From Hetaerina americana (taxonomy: Eukaryota > Arthropoda > Insecta > Odonata > Calopterygidae), in assembly GCA_022747635.1 (NCBI GenBank), contig JAKTNV010000075.1, positions 1,488,001-1,552,000 on the forward strand: a stretch of DNA of 64,000 bases. The letters are read 5' to 3'. The notes beneath the pieces were generated by a model. It saw only the letters and a program-made list of their open reading frames with translations. It made no database searches and was not told the origin of the DNA. The position numbers and the translations under genes were made by a program. Shown here one piece after another: positions 42,240 through 50,924 of this stretch (its first letter is position 1; every line of letters begins with the position of its first letter).

Positions 42240-44503
42240 CAATCCCAAAACAGGGCAAGGACAAAAATGACCCGAACAACTACCGTCTCATATCTCTCAC
42301 CAGCTGCCTGTGCAAGGTGATGGAACGGATGGTAAACCGACGTCTCATGTGGTGCTTGGAGAGTCGACACCTGCTCTCTGACGCTCAGTGCGGCTTTCGG
42401 CGTGGCAGGTCCACGACAGACCATCTGGTTTAGACTGAGAACTTCATCCAGGAAGCCTTTCTCCAACGTCAACACGTCATAGCAGTCTTCTTCGACCTGG
42501 AGAAGGCCTATGATAGTGTGTGGCGATGGAGAATCCTCAACACGCTCCACAAGTGGGGATTTAGAGGCAACATGGCCCTATTTATCTGAAATTTTTTAAC
42601 CAACCGCCTTTTTAAAGTAAGGACTGGGAAGCACTTATCCCGATCTTTTACACAGGAGAACGGGGTACCCCAGGGTTCAGTACTGAGCGTGACGTTATTT
42701 GCCATCGCCATCAACGACGTTGTGGGATGCATCAATGCCCCGGTGATGGCATCGCTCTATGTGGACGACCTAGCCATATTTTGCCGGTCGACACGACTGC
42801 AAAACGCTTCCAGGCAAGCCCAGGTGACTCTAAACAAACTGGGAGAGTGGTCGCGAAAGAACGGATTTCGGTTCTCCGTGGAGAAAACGAAATGCGTGCA
42901 CTTTCACCGTCTTAGCGGTTACCACTTTACCCCGACCCTAACCCTGTTGGGTAGGATTCTTCCATTTGTGGAGTCCGTCCGCTTTCTCGGCATGATCCTG
43001 GACCAAAACCTGAACTGGCGGGAGCATATCCGCGTGTTACGTGAGAGGTGTCGCCAAACCCTCAACGTTTTAAAGTTTTTAACTCACTCCACTTGGGGAG
43101 CAGACCGCACCACCATGCTTTTATTGTACAGAGGCTTGGTGCGATCCAAACTGGACTATGGTTCCATAGTGAATTCCTCAGGACGAGAGTCTTACTTGAG
43201 ACCACTCACATGTGTCCACAATGCTGGGATACGGTTGGCCACCGGGGCATTTAGAACAAGCCCAGTCCCAAGCTTACTTGCAGACGCAAGGGAGCCTCCG
43301 TTGGAAACCCGCAGGATGATTTTAATGGGAAACTATGCCTGTACAATTTTATCAGAGAAACACCACCCTTGTTTTAACATAGTTTTTAACCAACGGTTTT
43401 TAGACTTATTTAACAGGCGGAGAAGGGCAACTAGGCCCTTTGCCGTTCGTTTTAATGATTTTATTAATGAGGTAAATTTTACATTTCTTCAAGTATGCCC
43501 CGTCTCCTATGCTAAGTATCCGCCTTGGTTAACGCCAATGCCGGATATTAAACTCATTGCCAGTGCACGCCGCAAAGCCAAAACGACCGATTCCGAATAC
43601 CAGCAGCTCTTCAGTTCTTTCCTCGGCTCACTTTCTGACTTTGTCCCTGTCTACACCGACGGGTCAAAGTCAGAATCTGCATGTGCCTATGCGGTCGTGT
43701 CCCACTACCATGGAGTCGTGAGGAAAAAACTGCACGCATCTTGCAGTTTATTCATAGCCGAGCTGTCAGCCATAAGGGCGGCCCTAGGAGAAATAAAAGA
43801 AAGCAATGGCTCTTTCCTCATCAGCACAGACTCGTTGAGCGCCCTAAAATCTTTATCGGTCTTTGCACCTGTGCACCCAATAGTCCAGGAGATCCATTAT
43901 AACCTGTTGTCCCTTCAGAGAAAGGGGAACAGGGTCTCCTTTATATGGACTCCTGGTCACGTTGGAATAAGAGGTAACAAAAAAGCTTACCACGCAGCAA
44001 AGGAATCCCTGCGCAAACCCGAGACCGACTCCACCTTGGTTCCAATGGAGGACGTAAAGGCTGCCTTGCGGAACTCGGTCCTGCATCAGTGGAAGGAGAC
44101 TTGGCAGTCTCTGCAAAATAATAAACTCAGGGCAATAAAACCGGTCGTTTCACCATGGTCCTCTTCCATCCGGAAAATTCGGAGGGAAGAGGTCATGATT
44201 ACGCGCCTGAGAATAGGACACTCTGCCCTCACTCATTCGTACCTCTTTGCGGAGGTAAAAGAACAGCCCCGCTGCAATGAGTGCTTCCAACCCCTGACGA
44301 TAAAACATATCCTGACGGAATGTACAACATACCAAAGGGCCAGAGACATGTTGAAGATAAGGGGAGACTTAAAAAACATTTTAGGGGATGACTCTGGGTC
44401 TATTAACCGAGTCTTTAAGTTTTTTAAGGTCAACCGGTTTAATGGGGCAGCTTTAGCTTTGGAGCTCATAATTTTAATGCTTTTGATTTTAGCATTTTCC
44501 TAA
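42240..44503 (+). pseudogene. I3 ORF2 remnant: RT and mutated RNase H
   Basis: Open from 42689 with YVDD of RT and RNase H motifs YTDG and STDS. The last RNase H catalytic site reads GNKKAYHAAK where I2 has GNEKADQAAK, so the Asp is replaced by Tyr. The Glu of AEL remains (FIAELSAI). The CCHC motif is kept. Two upstream stops and the altered RNase H make it inactive. Confidence 0.9.
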
Positions 44504-44653
44504 TTTTTTGTTTATTTTATTTATTTATATATTTATTCGTATTTATTTGTTTACTTATTCCTAGTTTCAAAAGGAACATAAGTTTTACGTTATGAAAGTG
44601 GTGCAAAATGACCATAGCTGTCGACGCACCCTACAAACCGCTAAAACTACTAC
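42240..44653 (+). mobile_element. I-like element, 5'-truncated (copy I3), fused to I2
   Basis: It begins at AATCCCAAAACAGGG (equivalent to 39850 in I2) directly after the I2 tail and ends in ACTACTACT before the right 13-bp duplication. The ORF2 remnant carries TAG at 42431-42433 and TGA at 42587-42589, and a 1-nt gain near 44412 that alters the C-terminus. The 3' UTR is of the I1 type, so it is not a simple tandem copy of I2. Confidence 0.93.
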
Positions 44654-44666
44654 TTGAATTCCAATC
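44654..44666. repeat. Target-site duplication of the I2-I3 pair, right copy
   Basis: TTGAATTCCAATC, an exact match to 36501-36513. F sequence resumes immediately afterwards (CGCCGATGG, encoding the Ala-Ile-Gly before Asp on the minus strand). Confidence 0.93.
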
Positions 44667-45070
44667 GCCGATGGCTACGACGCGACTGTCAGTCGGGAAT
44701 AAGGGACGAATTTCGTCAGGAACAATAGTTTTACCACAAGGTTGGTAAACGGAATAGATGTCAAGTTCACCTATGGGAGTTGTATTCCGACGCATTCTTA
44801 TGTACTAAGGGCGTATCCTTTCAGTGCTTTGTGTTTAATAGATGACTTTACTGCGATGAGCACGCCTCCACCGCGAGCGGTGGGACGGTCTCGCCGATAT
44901 TTGGTATAGTTGGGTATGTGGAATCTGTGACTGGGTGTTAGATGCGTCTCCTGAAGGGCGACTGCATCGAAATTGCCAGAGCTTATAAAATTTTTGAATT
45001 CCCGTTGGCGGCCGAGTATGTCGTTGCAATTCCAAATGAGAAGGTAAATGTTGCGGAGCTTACTAGTCAT
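44667..45070 (-). pseudogene. F ORF2, N-terminal endonuclease part
   Basis: Starts MTSKLRNIYLLIWNCNDI at 45070, with the Asn of WNCN, then VALQETHLTPSHRF (Glu motif) and RGGGVLIAVKSSIKHK. A stop or frame change occurs near 44800, then the reading reaches the GDWN motif at the insertion. Its ATG lies inside ATGACTAG, so it overlaps the ORF1 stop by 8 nt. Confidence 0.85.
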
Positions 45071-45340
45071 TAAGCTCGTGCAACTCGCATAATTGCTGAA
45101 GCATGAAGATTTTCTTCTCCGTTTTTTTCTTTAAGAGACTTAATTGATTGTGAATGGATATGAAATATCCAAACAGTGTCTGTTCCCCGTGTACGGAATT
45201 GGAAGTAGAGAGGTTTGGTAGGTGATTGATAGAGGAAGAAGAGGATTGTGAAATAGCGCCGCCGGGCATAAGTTGGTTGATAACATGGGGAGGAGGGATT
45301 CTAGGAGGGGGTAGAGAGGGAAATATGTTGGTAAGAGTTT
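45063..45340 (-). pseudogene. F ORF1, C-terminal fragment
   Basis: Reads TNIFPSLPPPRIPPPHVINQ, a Ser-rich stretch, then LSLLKKKTEKKIFMLQQL, probably helical, ending ELND at the stop at 45063. No knuckle is within the retained part. The upstream ORF1 was lost where B3 joins at about 45340, with shared bases TTTGAA. Confidence 0.7.
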
Positions 45341-46876
45341 GAAACCTCGCAAGGCCCCGGGACCTGACGGCATCACCAACGCTGTACTTTCTCAAATTCC
45401 GGTGTCCTTCGCCACAATGCTGCTCTGTATCCTTAATGCATGCCTTTCGCTTGGATACTTCCCCATGCGCTGGAAAGAGGCACGAGTGATCTTCATCCCC
45501 AAAGCGGGGAAGGCACCGGGACCGGCGAACTATCGACCGATCTCCCTACTCGACGGCCTAGGGAAGCTCTTTGAGCGCATTCTCCTCGGACAACTCGTCG
45601 TCATCACGAAGAGCTTAACATCATCCCGGACCACCAATTCGGCTTCCGCAGCGAGCACTCCACCACGCACCAGATCGCACGCCTGCTAAACTTTATCACC
45701 GAGGGATTCAACCGCCGCCACTCCACCGTTGGCGCTTTCTTCGACATTAGTAAGGCGTTCGATCGCGTCTGGCACGAGGGCCTGCTGTGGAAGCTGAATT
45801 GTTTCGGTTTCCCCGACTGGTGGAACCGGATTATGGAATCCTGGCTCTTGGATAGGACATTTAGCGTATTCTGGGGCCGAGCCACTTCTGAAAAACGAAG
45901 CATCCGAGCTGGCGTCCCACAAGGAAGCTTGCTCTCTCCGCTCCTGTTTACCATCTTCACGGCGGACTTACCTGGAGACCTTGGGAGCAACGCCATTACC
46001 GCCACCTACGCTGACGACTCAGCTATCTTAGCGAGATCGTCACGCCAACATCTAGCTGCTCGCTATCTGCAGAGGGCGGTGGACGCCCTATCTGAGTGGT
46101 TCTCCCGTTGGCGTTTCGGCGTCAACGGAAAGAAGACTCAGGCCATCGTCTTCTCCAAGGGACCGAAGGAGCCCGGTGAGATTCTAGTCGGTGCTTCCGA
46201 AATCTCTTGGAAGAAATCGATCCTCTACCTAGGCGTTATCCTGGACAAACGCCTAACGATGCATCCCCATGTCCGCCGAGCTGCCGGAATCAAATCTACG
46301 CGGAGAAACCTTTTGGCGCCCATCCTAGGCAACCCATGCCTAGCGCTGAAACAACGCCTTCATCTGTTCTCGGCGGTACTTAGACCGTCTCTACTATACG
46401 CAACACCTGCGTGGAGCGGAGTCATGGGCCCGCAGCAAGAAGTGCTCTCCTCGTTGAAGATCGGAAAAACCTCAGGTCAACCCTCCGCCTCGGCTGGACT
46501 CCCGGCAACGAGGCGCTCTGGGAGATAGCGAGCGCCAAACCCCTCGAAGACATCCTTCATGAACGCTCCATCGCCTTCCTCGATAGAGCGGAATCCTCAA
46601 GCCATGAAGAAATTCAAGGAATAGCCTCCATGATTATCCTTCCCTGGGACAAACACCCTCGTCCACGAGCAGGAACCGGCCTCGCAGAAGACCAGCCACC
46701 CGCCAAGCGGCGAAAATCAAACGGCCATTTCGGGGCCATGTGCCCCGAAATGGTACGATAGTGGCGGGGTGCCTCAAGCACCTCGGCCCGCCTACCGAAG
46801 GATACATCGCTGAAGAGCAGCAATGCTGGGCAGCGACTTAGCCGGCGAAGTCGTCGGTCGTACAGATGGTCTGGTG
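45338..46876 (+). mobile_element. B-family element (B3), 5'-truncated, plus strand
   Basis: The only B copy on the plus strand. It starts in RT (CGCAAGGCCCCGGGACC) and ends near 46876 after the conserved 3' block GTCGTACAGATGG. It is head-to-head with F. The start shares TTTGAA with the F side, a short overlap typical of 5'-truncated insertions. Confidence 0.8.
45343..46761 (+). pseudogene. B3 ORF2 remnant: RT
   Basis: RKAPGPDGITNAVLSQIPVS at the start, a frameshift near 45600, AFFDISKAFDRVWHEG, AGVPQGSLLSPLLF, and catalytic ATYADDSAIL near 46010 (both Asp kept, unlike B2). A second frameshift near 46440 leads to RLGWTPGNEALWEIA and the stop at 46761. The C-terminus ends in a basic PPAKRRKSNG stretch. 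Confidence 0.85.
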
Positions 46877-47194
46877 TACTAGTGTATGCCTGTTTTGTAT
46901 TAGTTAGATTTAAGGGGAACCCTAGCGTGGGGACTCACCCGGTTCACCGGCAAGTGCAATGCACCCAGGGGGCGCTTCACCGGATAGCCGAAATGAGGCG
47001 ACCGATTTATTACTGATGAGGCGCAGAGCGCCACCCGGGAATGAGAAAGTGGTTCTAAGTTAGCCACTCCTCCCGGGTGCCTTGCAACCTGGGCTATACC
47101 ACTCGTTGATTGTCTCGCTGCCGCGTGCTTGAGGTTTTCTTGATGTTATCGAATGTGTTATTTGAAAACTCCAGCGTACGCTGATCCTGTGATG
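46877..47194. other. Unclassified 0.3-kb segment with strong stem-loop
   Basis: It has no match to other families here. CACCCGGGA at 47032-47040 pairs with TCCCGGGTG at 47072-47080, and inner AGTGG/CCACT can extend the stem. Short direct/inverted runs occur upstream (TTCACCGG twice, CACCCAGGGGGCG). No coding frame is visible. It may be a small non-autonomous element or a retroelement UTR. Confidence 0.35.
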
Positions 47195-47674
47195 TGAGCG
47201 ATGGCATAGTTGCGGGTCCCGGTATATATAGAGGTGTATATATGTCGTGCCGACACCACGTTGTTCCCAACAGTTCGGAGAGCCTTGATAGCGGAGATCG
47301 TCCCTTGGAGTTTGCGATGGCGACGACGAAGACCCCAATGGGTTTTCCCTGAGAAGAAAATTGACGACCGCGACGGGCGTCAATTCCCATGGCACGTAAG
47401 TCCTCGAGAAGGTCTTCTAACTGTGGGCGCGAAGAATGGTCGCGAAAGGTAGAGGTGGTCTTTTCCTTCCCAATACCCCATGTAGAGATCTGGGCACCCG
47501 CCGCAGATAGAGCTGCGCGGAGGGATTTAAAATCTTCAAGACTCCGGGTTTGAACCCGGGCTGCCGACCCGCCGTACTTAACGGTGAAGGATTGGTCTTT
47601 AACCGAGGAACGGATGTGGGCTCGGTATGCACGGACGTCTTCGACGTCGTAGACCACAAGAGGAGGTGGGCGAG
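47195..47674 (-). pseudogene. B4 ORF1, middle part
   Basis: Reads VVYDVEDVRAYRAHIRSSV, then LEDFKSLRAALSAAGAQIS and STFRDHSSRPQLEDLLEDL (PRE_C2HC-like), then PIGVFVVAIANSKGR. A frame change leads to LYIYRDPQLCHR, where the first knuckle begins; similarity to B1 stops there near 47195. The upstream part lies at 60827-61168 beyond the G1-G2 pair, and the two halves join in frame (MPRPIRG then PRPPPLVVYDVEDV). Confidence 0.78.
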
Positions 47675-47689
47675 GACCACGGCTCGATC
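47675..47689. repeat. Target-site duplication of the G1-G2 pair, left copy
   Basis: GACCACGGCTCGATC, against GACCACGGATCGGTC at 60812-60826: 13 of 15 positions match and the first 8 are exact. Confidence 0.75.
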
Positions 47690-47853
47690 GACGTCGCGGA
47701 GCAGCAGAGCAGCATCATCAGAGGAGCAGAAGGAGCAGCGCAGTAGCATCAGCAGCACCCGAACATCCAGGCAGGAGCTTCGAGAACCAACGGCAAAGGA
47801 GAGCATCGCGCACGTGGTGTCTTCGTCCGCCGTGTGGGCTAGCGAGGCGAGAG

Positions 47854-47894
47854 CCAATCAGGAGCGAGCAGGCCTATAGCTTTGGCTATATAAG
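47854..47894 (+). promoter_or_regulatory. Candidate pol II promoter, unit 1 (CCAAT 47854, TATA 47887)
   Basis: CCAAT and TATATAAG are 33 bp apart, as in classical TATA promoters. The sequence about 20-30 bp downstream, TGCCCTAACTT (47906-47916), matches the first bases of G2 (54252 onward), which suggests transcripts start there. Confidence 0.55.
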
Positions 47895-48087
47895 CCGGCG
47901 CGTTTTGCCCTAACTTACAGGGAGGAGCAACGGGAGCAGCAGAGCAGCAGCAGCAGAGGAGCCGAAGGAGCAGCGCAGCAGCACCAGCAGCACCCTAGCA
48001 CCCAGGCAGGAGCTTCGAGACCTAGCGGCGAAGGAAACATCGCGCAAGTGGTGTTTCCGTCCGACGTGCGGGCTCACGAGGCGAGAG

Positions 48088-48128
48088 CCAATCAGAGGCG
48101 AGCAGGCCCATAGCCTTGGCTATATAAG
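48088..48128 (+). promoter_or_regulatory. Candidate pol II promoter, unit 2 (CCAAT 48088, TATA 48121)
   Basis: Same motifs and the same 33-bp spacing as unit 1. About 25-30 bp downstream lies TCTTCACTTGCTCTTCTAAG, the start of the shared G leader. Confidence 0.55.
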
Positions 48129-48198
48129 TCGGCGCGTTTCGTCAAGTCTTCACTTGCTCTTCTAAGAGCGAGGGGAGCACATTTCGATTTCTTTTTCA

Positions 48199-48715
48199 GG
48201 CCGATCACTCGGAACGAAAGAAAGGGCCCCACCAGTGGTAACCCCCCTTCGCACCCGGTGACCGAAGGGACCGCCCCGCCCGGGGACTAACGGTCTATTC
48301 TCCGAAGGAGCGACCGGGATCATCGTAGAGGCCGCAGCTTCGGAGTAAGGCGCACTCTCGCGCCGTGCCATTCGGCCCTTTTCAGGGTCTTTATATTTCA
48401 GCGACCGGTCACACGGAACGAAGGAAAGGGCCCCACCAGTGGTAACCCTCCTTCGCACCCGGTGACCGAAGGGACCGCCCCGCCCGGGGACCAACGGTTT
48501 ATTCTCCGAGGGAGCGACCGGGATCATCGTCGAGGCCGGATCTTCGCAGTAAGGCGCACTCCTGCGCCGTGCCATTCGGCCCTTTTCAGGGTCTTTACAT
48601 TTCAGCGACCGGTCACACGGAACGAAGGAAAGGGCCCCACCAGTGGTAACCCCCCTTCGCACCCGGTGACCGAAGGGACCGCCCCGCCCGGGGACCATCG
48701 GTCTAGTGATCATCT
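48199..48715 (+). repeat. G1 leader, 204-bp tandem repeats (2.5 units)
   Basis: The marker CCGATC/CCGGTC occurs at 48201, 48405 and 48609, an exact 204-bp spacing. Each unit has AAAGGGCCCCACCAGTGGTA, GTGACCGAAGGGACCGCCCC and GGAGCGACCGGGATCATCG. Each junction has the form pyrimidine-rich...TTTCAG, resembling a 3' splice site. Confidence 0.9.
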
Positions 48716-49301
48716 TGTGAAACAGAGGGATTGGTCCTCTGACTCTCCGGCTGGTACACTAAACCCCCTTTGCCGCCCCCAACGCACTCGTTGGCCTGGC
48801 AAAGGGCCCCTTAATTTGACCACAAGACTTGCACGCCGTTGCACTCTTCGGCACATCTTGTGGACTCCTCTTACGCAAACACAAAGCGGGGCCGGGCTAA
48901 CGTAGTCCCCGGTTCTCACCCGCGGGGGCAGAGAGCGGTACCCGTCTGCTCGCGGGCAGGCGGTCCATTAGGATCCCCGGGTTGGTTGGGTAATTCATAG
49001 AGCGTTAAGCGAACGCTACTGCTTCGTACGTGTCTAGGGTACCTTAACCTCCAGGGCTGCGCTTCACGCAGCACTAGAGAAGGGTTGAGAACCTTCCCAC
49101 TCTCAACCAGCGCCGCACCTGCGTGCGTTAACCGGTGTCCGTCCCATAAGGACCAAAAGCGCCGTTGCGCTAAGCGTATTAACGCAGATAAGCTAACCCT
49201 TTGGTCCTTATAAGGACCTTTCGACATTTAACATTTCCATTTCCTTTCCTCGCCTGAACCCGACCATCCGAGCCATCTTCCAAACCTCTCCTGAACGGGA
49301 T
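48716..49301 (+). promoter_or_regulatory. G1 hairpin-rich leader before ORF1
   Basis: A chain of inverted repeats: CCCTTTGCC (48766-48774) with GGCAAAGGG (48798-48806) enclosing CCAACG-CACT-CGTTGG; CCACAAGA (48820-48827) with TCTTGTGG (48856-48863); GCTGCG-CTTCA-CGCAGC; AGCGTT-AAGCG-AACGCT; and the palindrome GGTCCTTATAAGGACC (49203-49218). The leader may act as an RNA structure for translation or RNP assembly; this is inference. Confidence 0.65.
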
Positions 49302-50924
49302 ATGTCCTCCGACGGAACTTACTTCCTACGGGACAGGCCGCGCTCGGAACCACCCGACCAATGGCACACTGCCAAAGGTAGGAAGGGGAAGAGAAAGAAA
49401 AGGCAGAAGGAGGTTATGTCTCCCGAAGAGGACGGAAGCCCTCCTACCTCCCCGCCCCCTAACTCTCCCCCCCTCTCCTGTCAATCCACGTTGATCCTCC
49501 CCAAGCCCTGTCCCCTATATCCCTTTCCCCTATTCCACTCCATCTCCTAGACTAGTAATAGCTACGTCTCCCGTGTCCCGTCCATTAAACCACTCCCCCA
49601 CTTCCCTTTTCTCCCCAATTGTGCACCCTGGGTGCAGAACCCCACCTGACCCCAAACTCACTTCCTTCCCACAGCTCCTTATCCCGCGCCCCCTACCCAA
49701 GACCTCCTGCCCTCCACCTCCCCCACACTCACCGCTCCTTACCCCGCGCCCCTTACCCAAGACCTGCCCTCCACCTCCCCAACTTCCCGCCCCAAAATCC
49801 CCCCAAAACCCAAACGACAGGTGAAGAAGGTCCCACCTCCCCCTCCAGCTGACCTCCCTGAACCCACCCGCTTGATCCCTAATCCCATCCCACTAAGCCC
49901 TCCCTCCACCTCACCACGGCTGTCCGTTCTGGAGAACGACACAACCGTAACCTTCTCCTCCCTTCCCCGCGACACCAGTCAAAGGAAGTTTTTTACTGCC
50001 CTGAGATCGGTCCACCCCTCCCTCGCCACTTCCCGTATCACAGTCTATCCAGGGGACAGGTTGGCAAGGGTGCATCTCCCAAGGCGACACCTCGACTACT
50101 TGCGGGGTGACGGCAAGAAACGGCTGGACGCCCTGCTCGGGGCGACGTGTTCAATGGCCGTTATGGGCGCTCCCAACCCCACCCGTCCCCAGTCCCCTAA
50201 ATCTAAAAGACCTTCCTTCTCCTTTGTAGTCCGCGGCGTTGATCTCCGGATGGACATCGCCGACATCAAAGATGCCCTCGCCGACGCCGGAGTCAACGTG
50301 ACCTCCCTCTGGCGGATCACCTCCCGGGCGACAAACCAGCTGACGACCATCCTCCGCTGCATCACCGAGGCCGACAACGCATCCGCCATGATTGTCGACG
50401 GTCTACATTGCTACGGCCGTATTTATCGGTGCGAGCCGTCGCATCCGCCCCTACCCCAACCACAACGGTGCATGAGGTGCCAAGGTTTTGGGCATCCTAC
50501 AGGGGAGTGTAGGATTCCCGCCAAATGCGCCCGCTGCGGTGCAGCACATAGGGCATCCGAATGCACCGCCACGGCCTACCGCTTCCCTAACTGCGGCGGA
50601 GGCCACCATGCCGGCAACTGGCAATGTCCAAAACGTCCCACTGCCCCTTCCTCCCTTGCCACAACAGCCCCTATCCTCCCTGATCCTTCCCTTACAGGAG
50701 CAGCCAAGGAGGACGCACCAGAGGCGAAGGAGGCCGTTACCAAGGGCGACCTTTTAAGGTTCATGTCCTTGGTATACGCCAACGCCGCACCCGGTCACCG
50801 CCAGTCTATGGAGAATATCCTTAACACGGCTGCGCGGTCCGTGTTTGGATTCAACGTTCTCCACCTCTATTCCAGAAACACTCTCTTCCCTGCCATTTCC
50901 TCCTACGCTTCCCGTTGCAGATGA
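49302..50924 (+). pseudogene. G1 ORF1: CCHC protein with two nonsense codons (541 codons)
   Basis: It starts MSSDGTYFLRDRPRSEPP, matching G2's MSSEGPGYFLRDRP. One frame runs to 50924, interrupted only by TAG (49548-49550) and TGA (49647-49649) in a Pro-rich linker that includes a ~61-bp tandem repeat. Residues ~205-330 form the RNA-binding region (VTFSSLPRDTSQRKFFTALR; FVVRGVDLRMDIADIKDAL). Knuckles: CMRCQGFGHPTGEC, CARCGAAHRASEC, and RFPNCGGGHHAGNWQC, where Phe replaces the first Cys found in G2. The stop overlaps the ORF2 ATG as ATGA. Confidence 0.85.

Larger units (their letters stand above)
33900..45340 (-). mobile_element. F-family Jockey-like element, split by the I2-I3 pair
   Basis: This minus-strand element has the ORF1 C-terminus at 45340-45063, the ORF2 start at 45070, the endonuclease running to 44667 and resuming at 36513, RT to 34256, and an A-rich 3' UTR down to about 33900. 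The halves join precisely inside the endonuclease GDxN motif once the inserted pair and one 13-bp duplication are removed. The 5' part is lost at 45340 against B3. Damage is slight: one frameshift and one nonsense change in ORF2. Confidence 0.88.
47690..48150 (+). repeat. Two 234-bp units with CCAAT and TATA boxes
   Basis: The unit pair repeats at a 234-bp offset (CAGGCAGGAGCTTCGAGA at 47768 and 48002; TATATAAG at 47887 and 48121). Each has an AG-rich, CAG-repeat leader, a GCGAGAGCCAATCAG segment and GGCTATATAAG. The repeat lies directly upstream of the G leader that begins CTTCACTTGCTCTTC. Confidence 0.85.

Noticed and set aside
47550..47879. Plus-strand 109-codon frame across the 234-bp unit
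   Set aside because: It crosses the B4/G1 junction and target duplication, so it cannot be an ancestral gene.
47887..48128. Host histone-type gene promoter
   Set aside because: CCAAT/TATA spacing would suit one, but no histone or other host reading frame follows; the G leader does.
48162..48713. 183-codon minus-strand frame with internal repeats in the G1 leader
   Set aside because: The repeats are simply the 204-bp leader units, 204 being a multiple of 3. No family resemblance, and the G2 equivalent differs.
48716..49301. rRNA- or tRNA-like gene suggested by GC-rich hairpins
   Set aside because: No tRNA box A/B or cloverleaf and no rRNA core sequence recognised. Position fixed before ORF1 in both G copies makes it an element leader.
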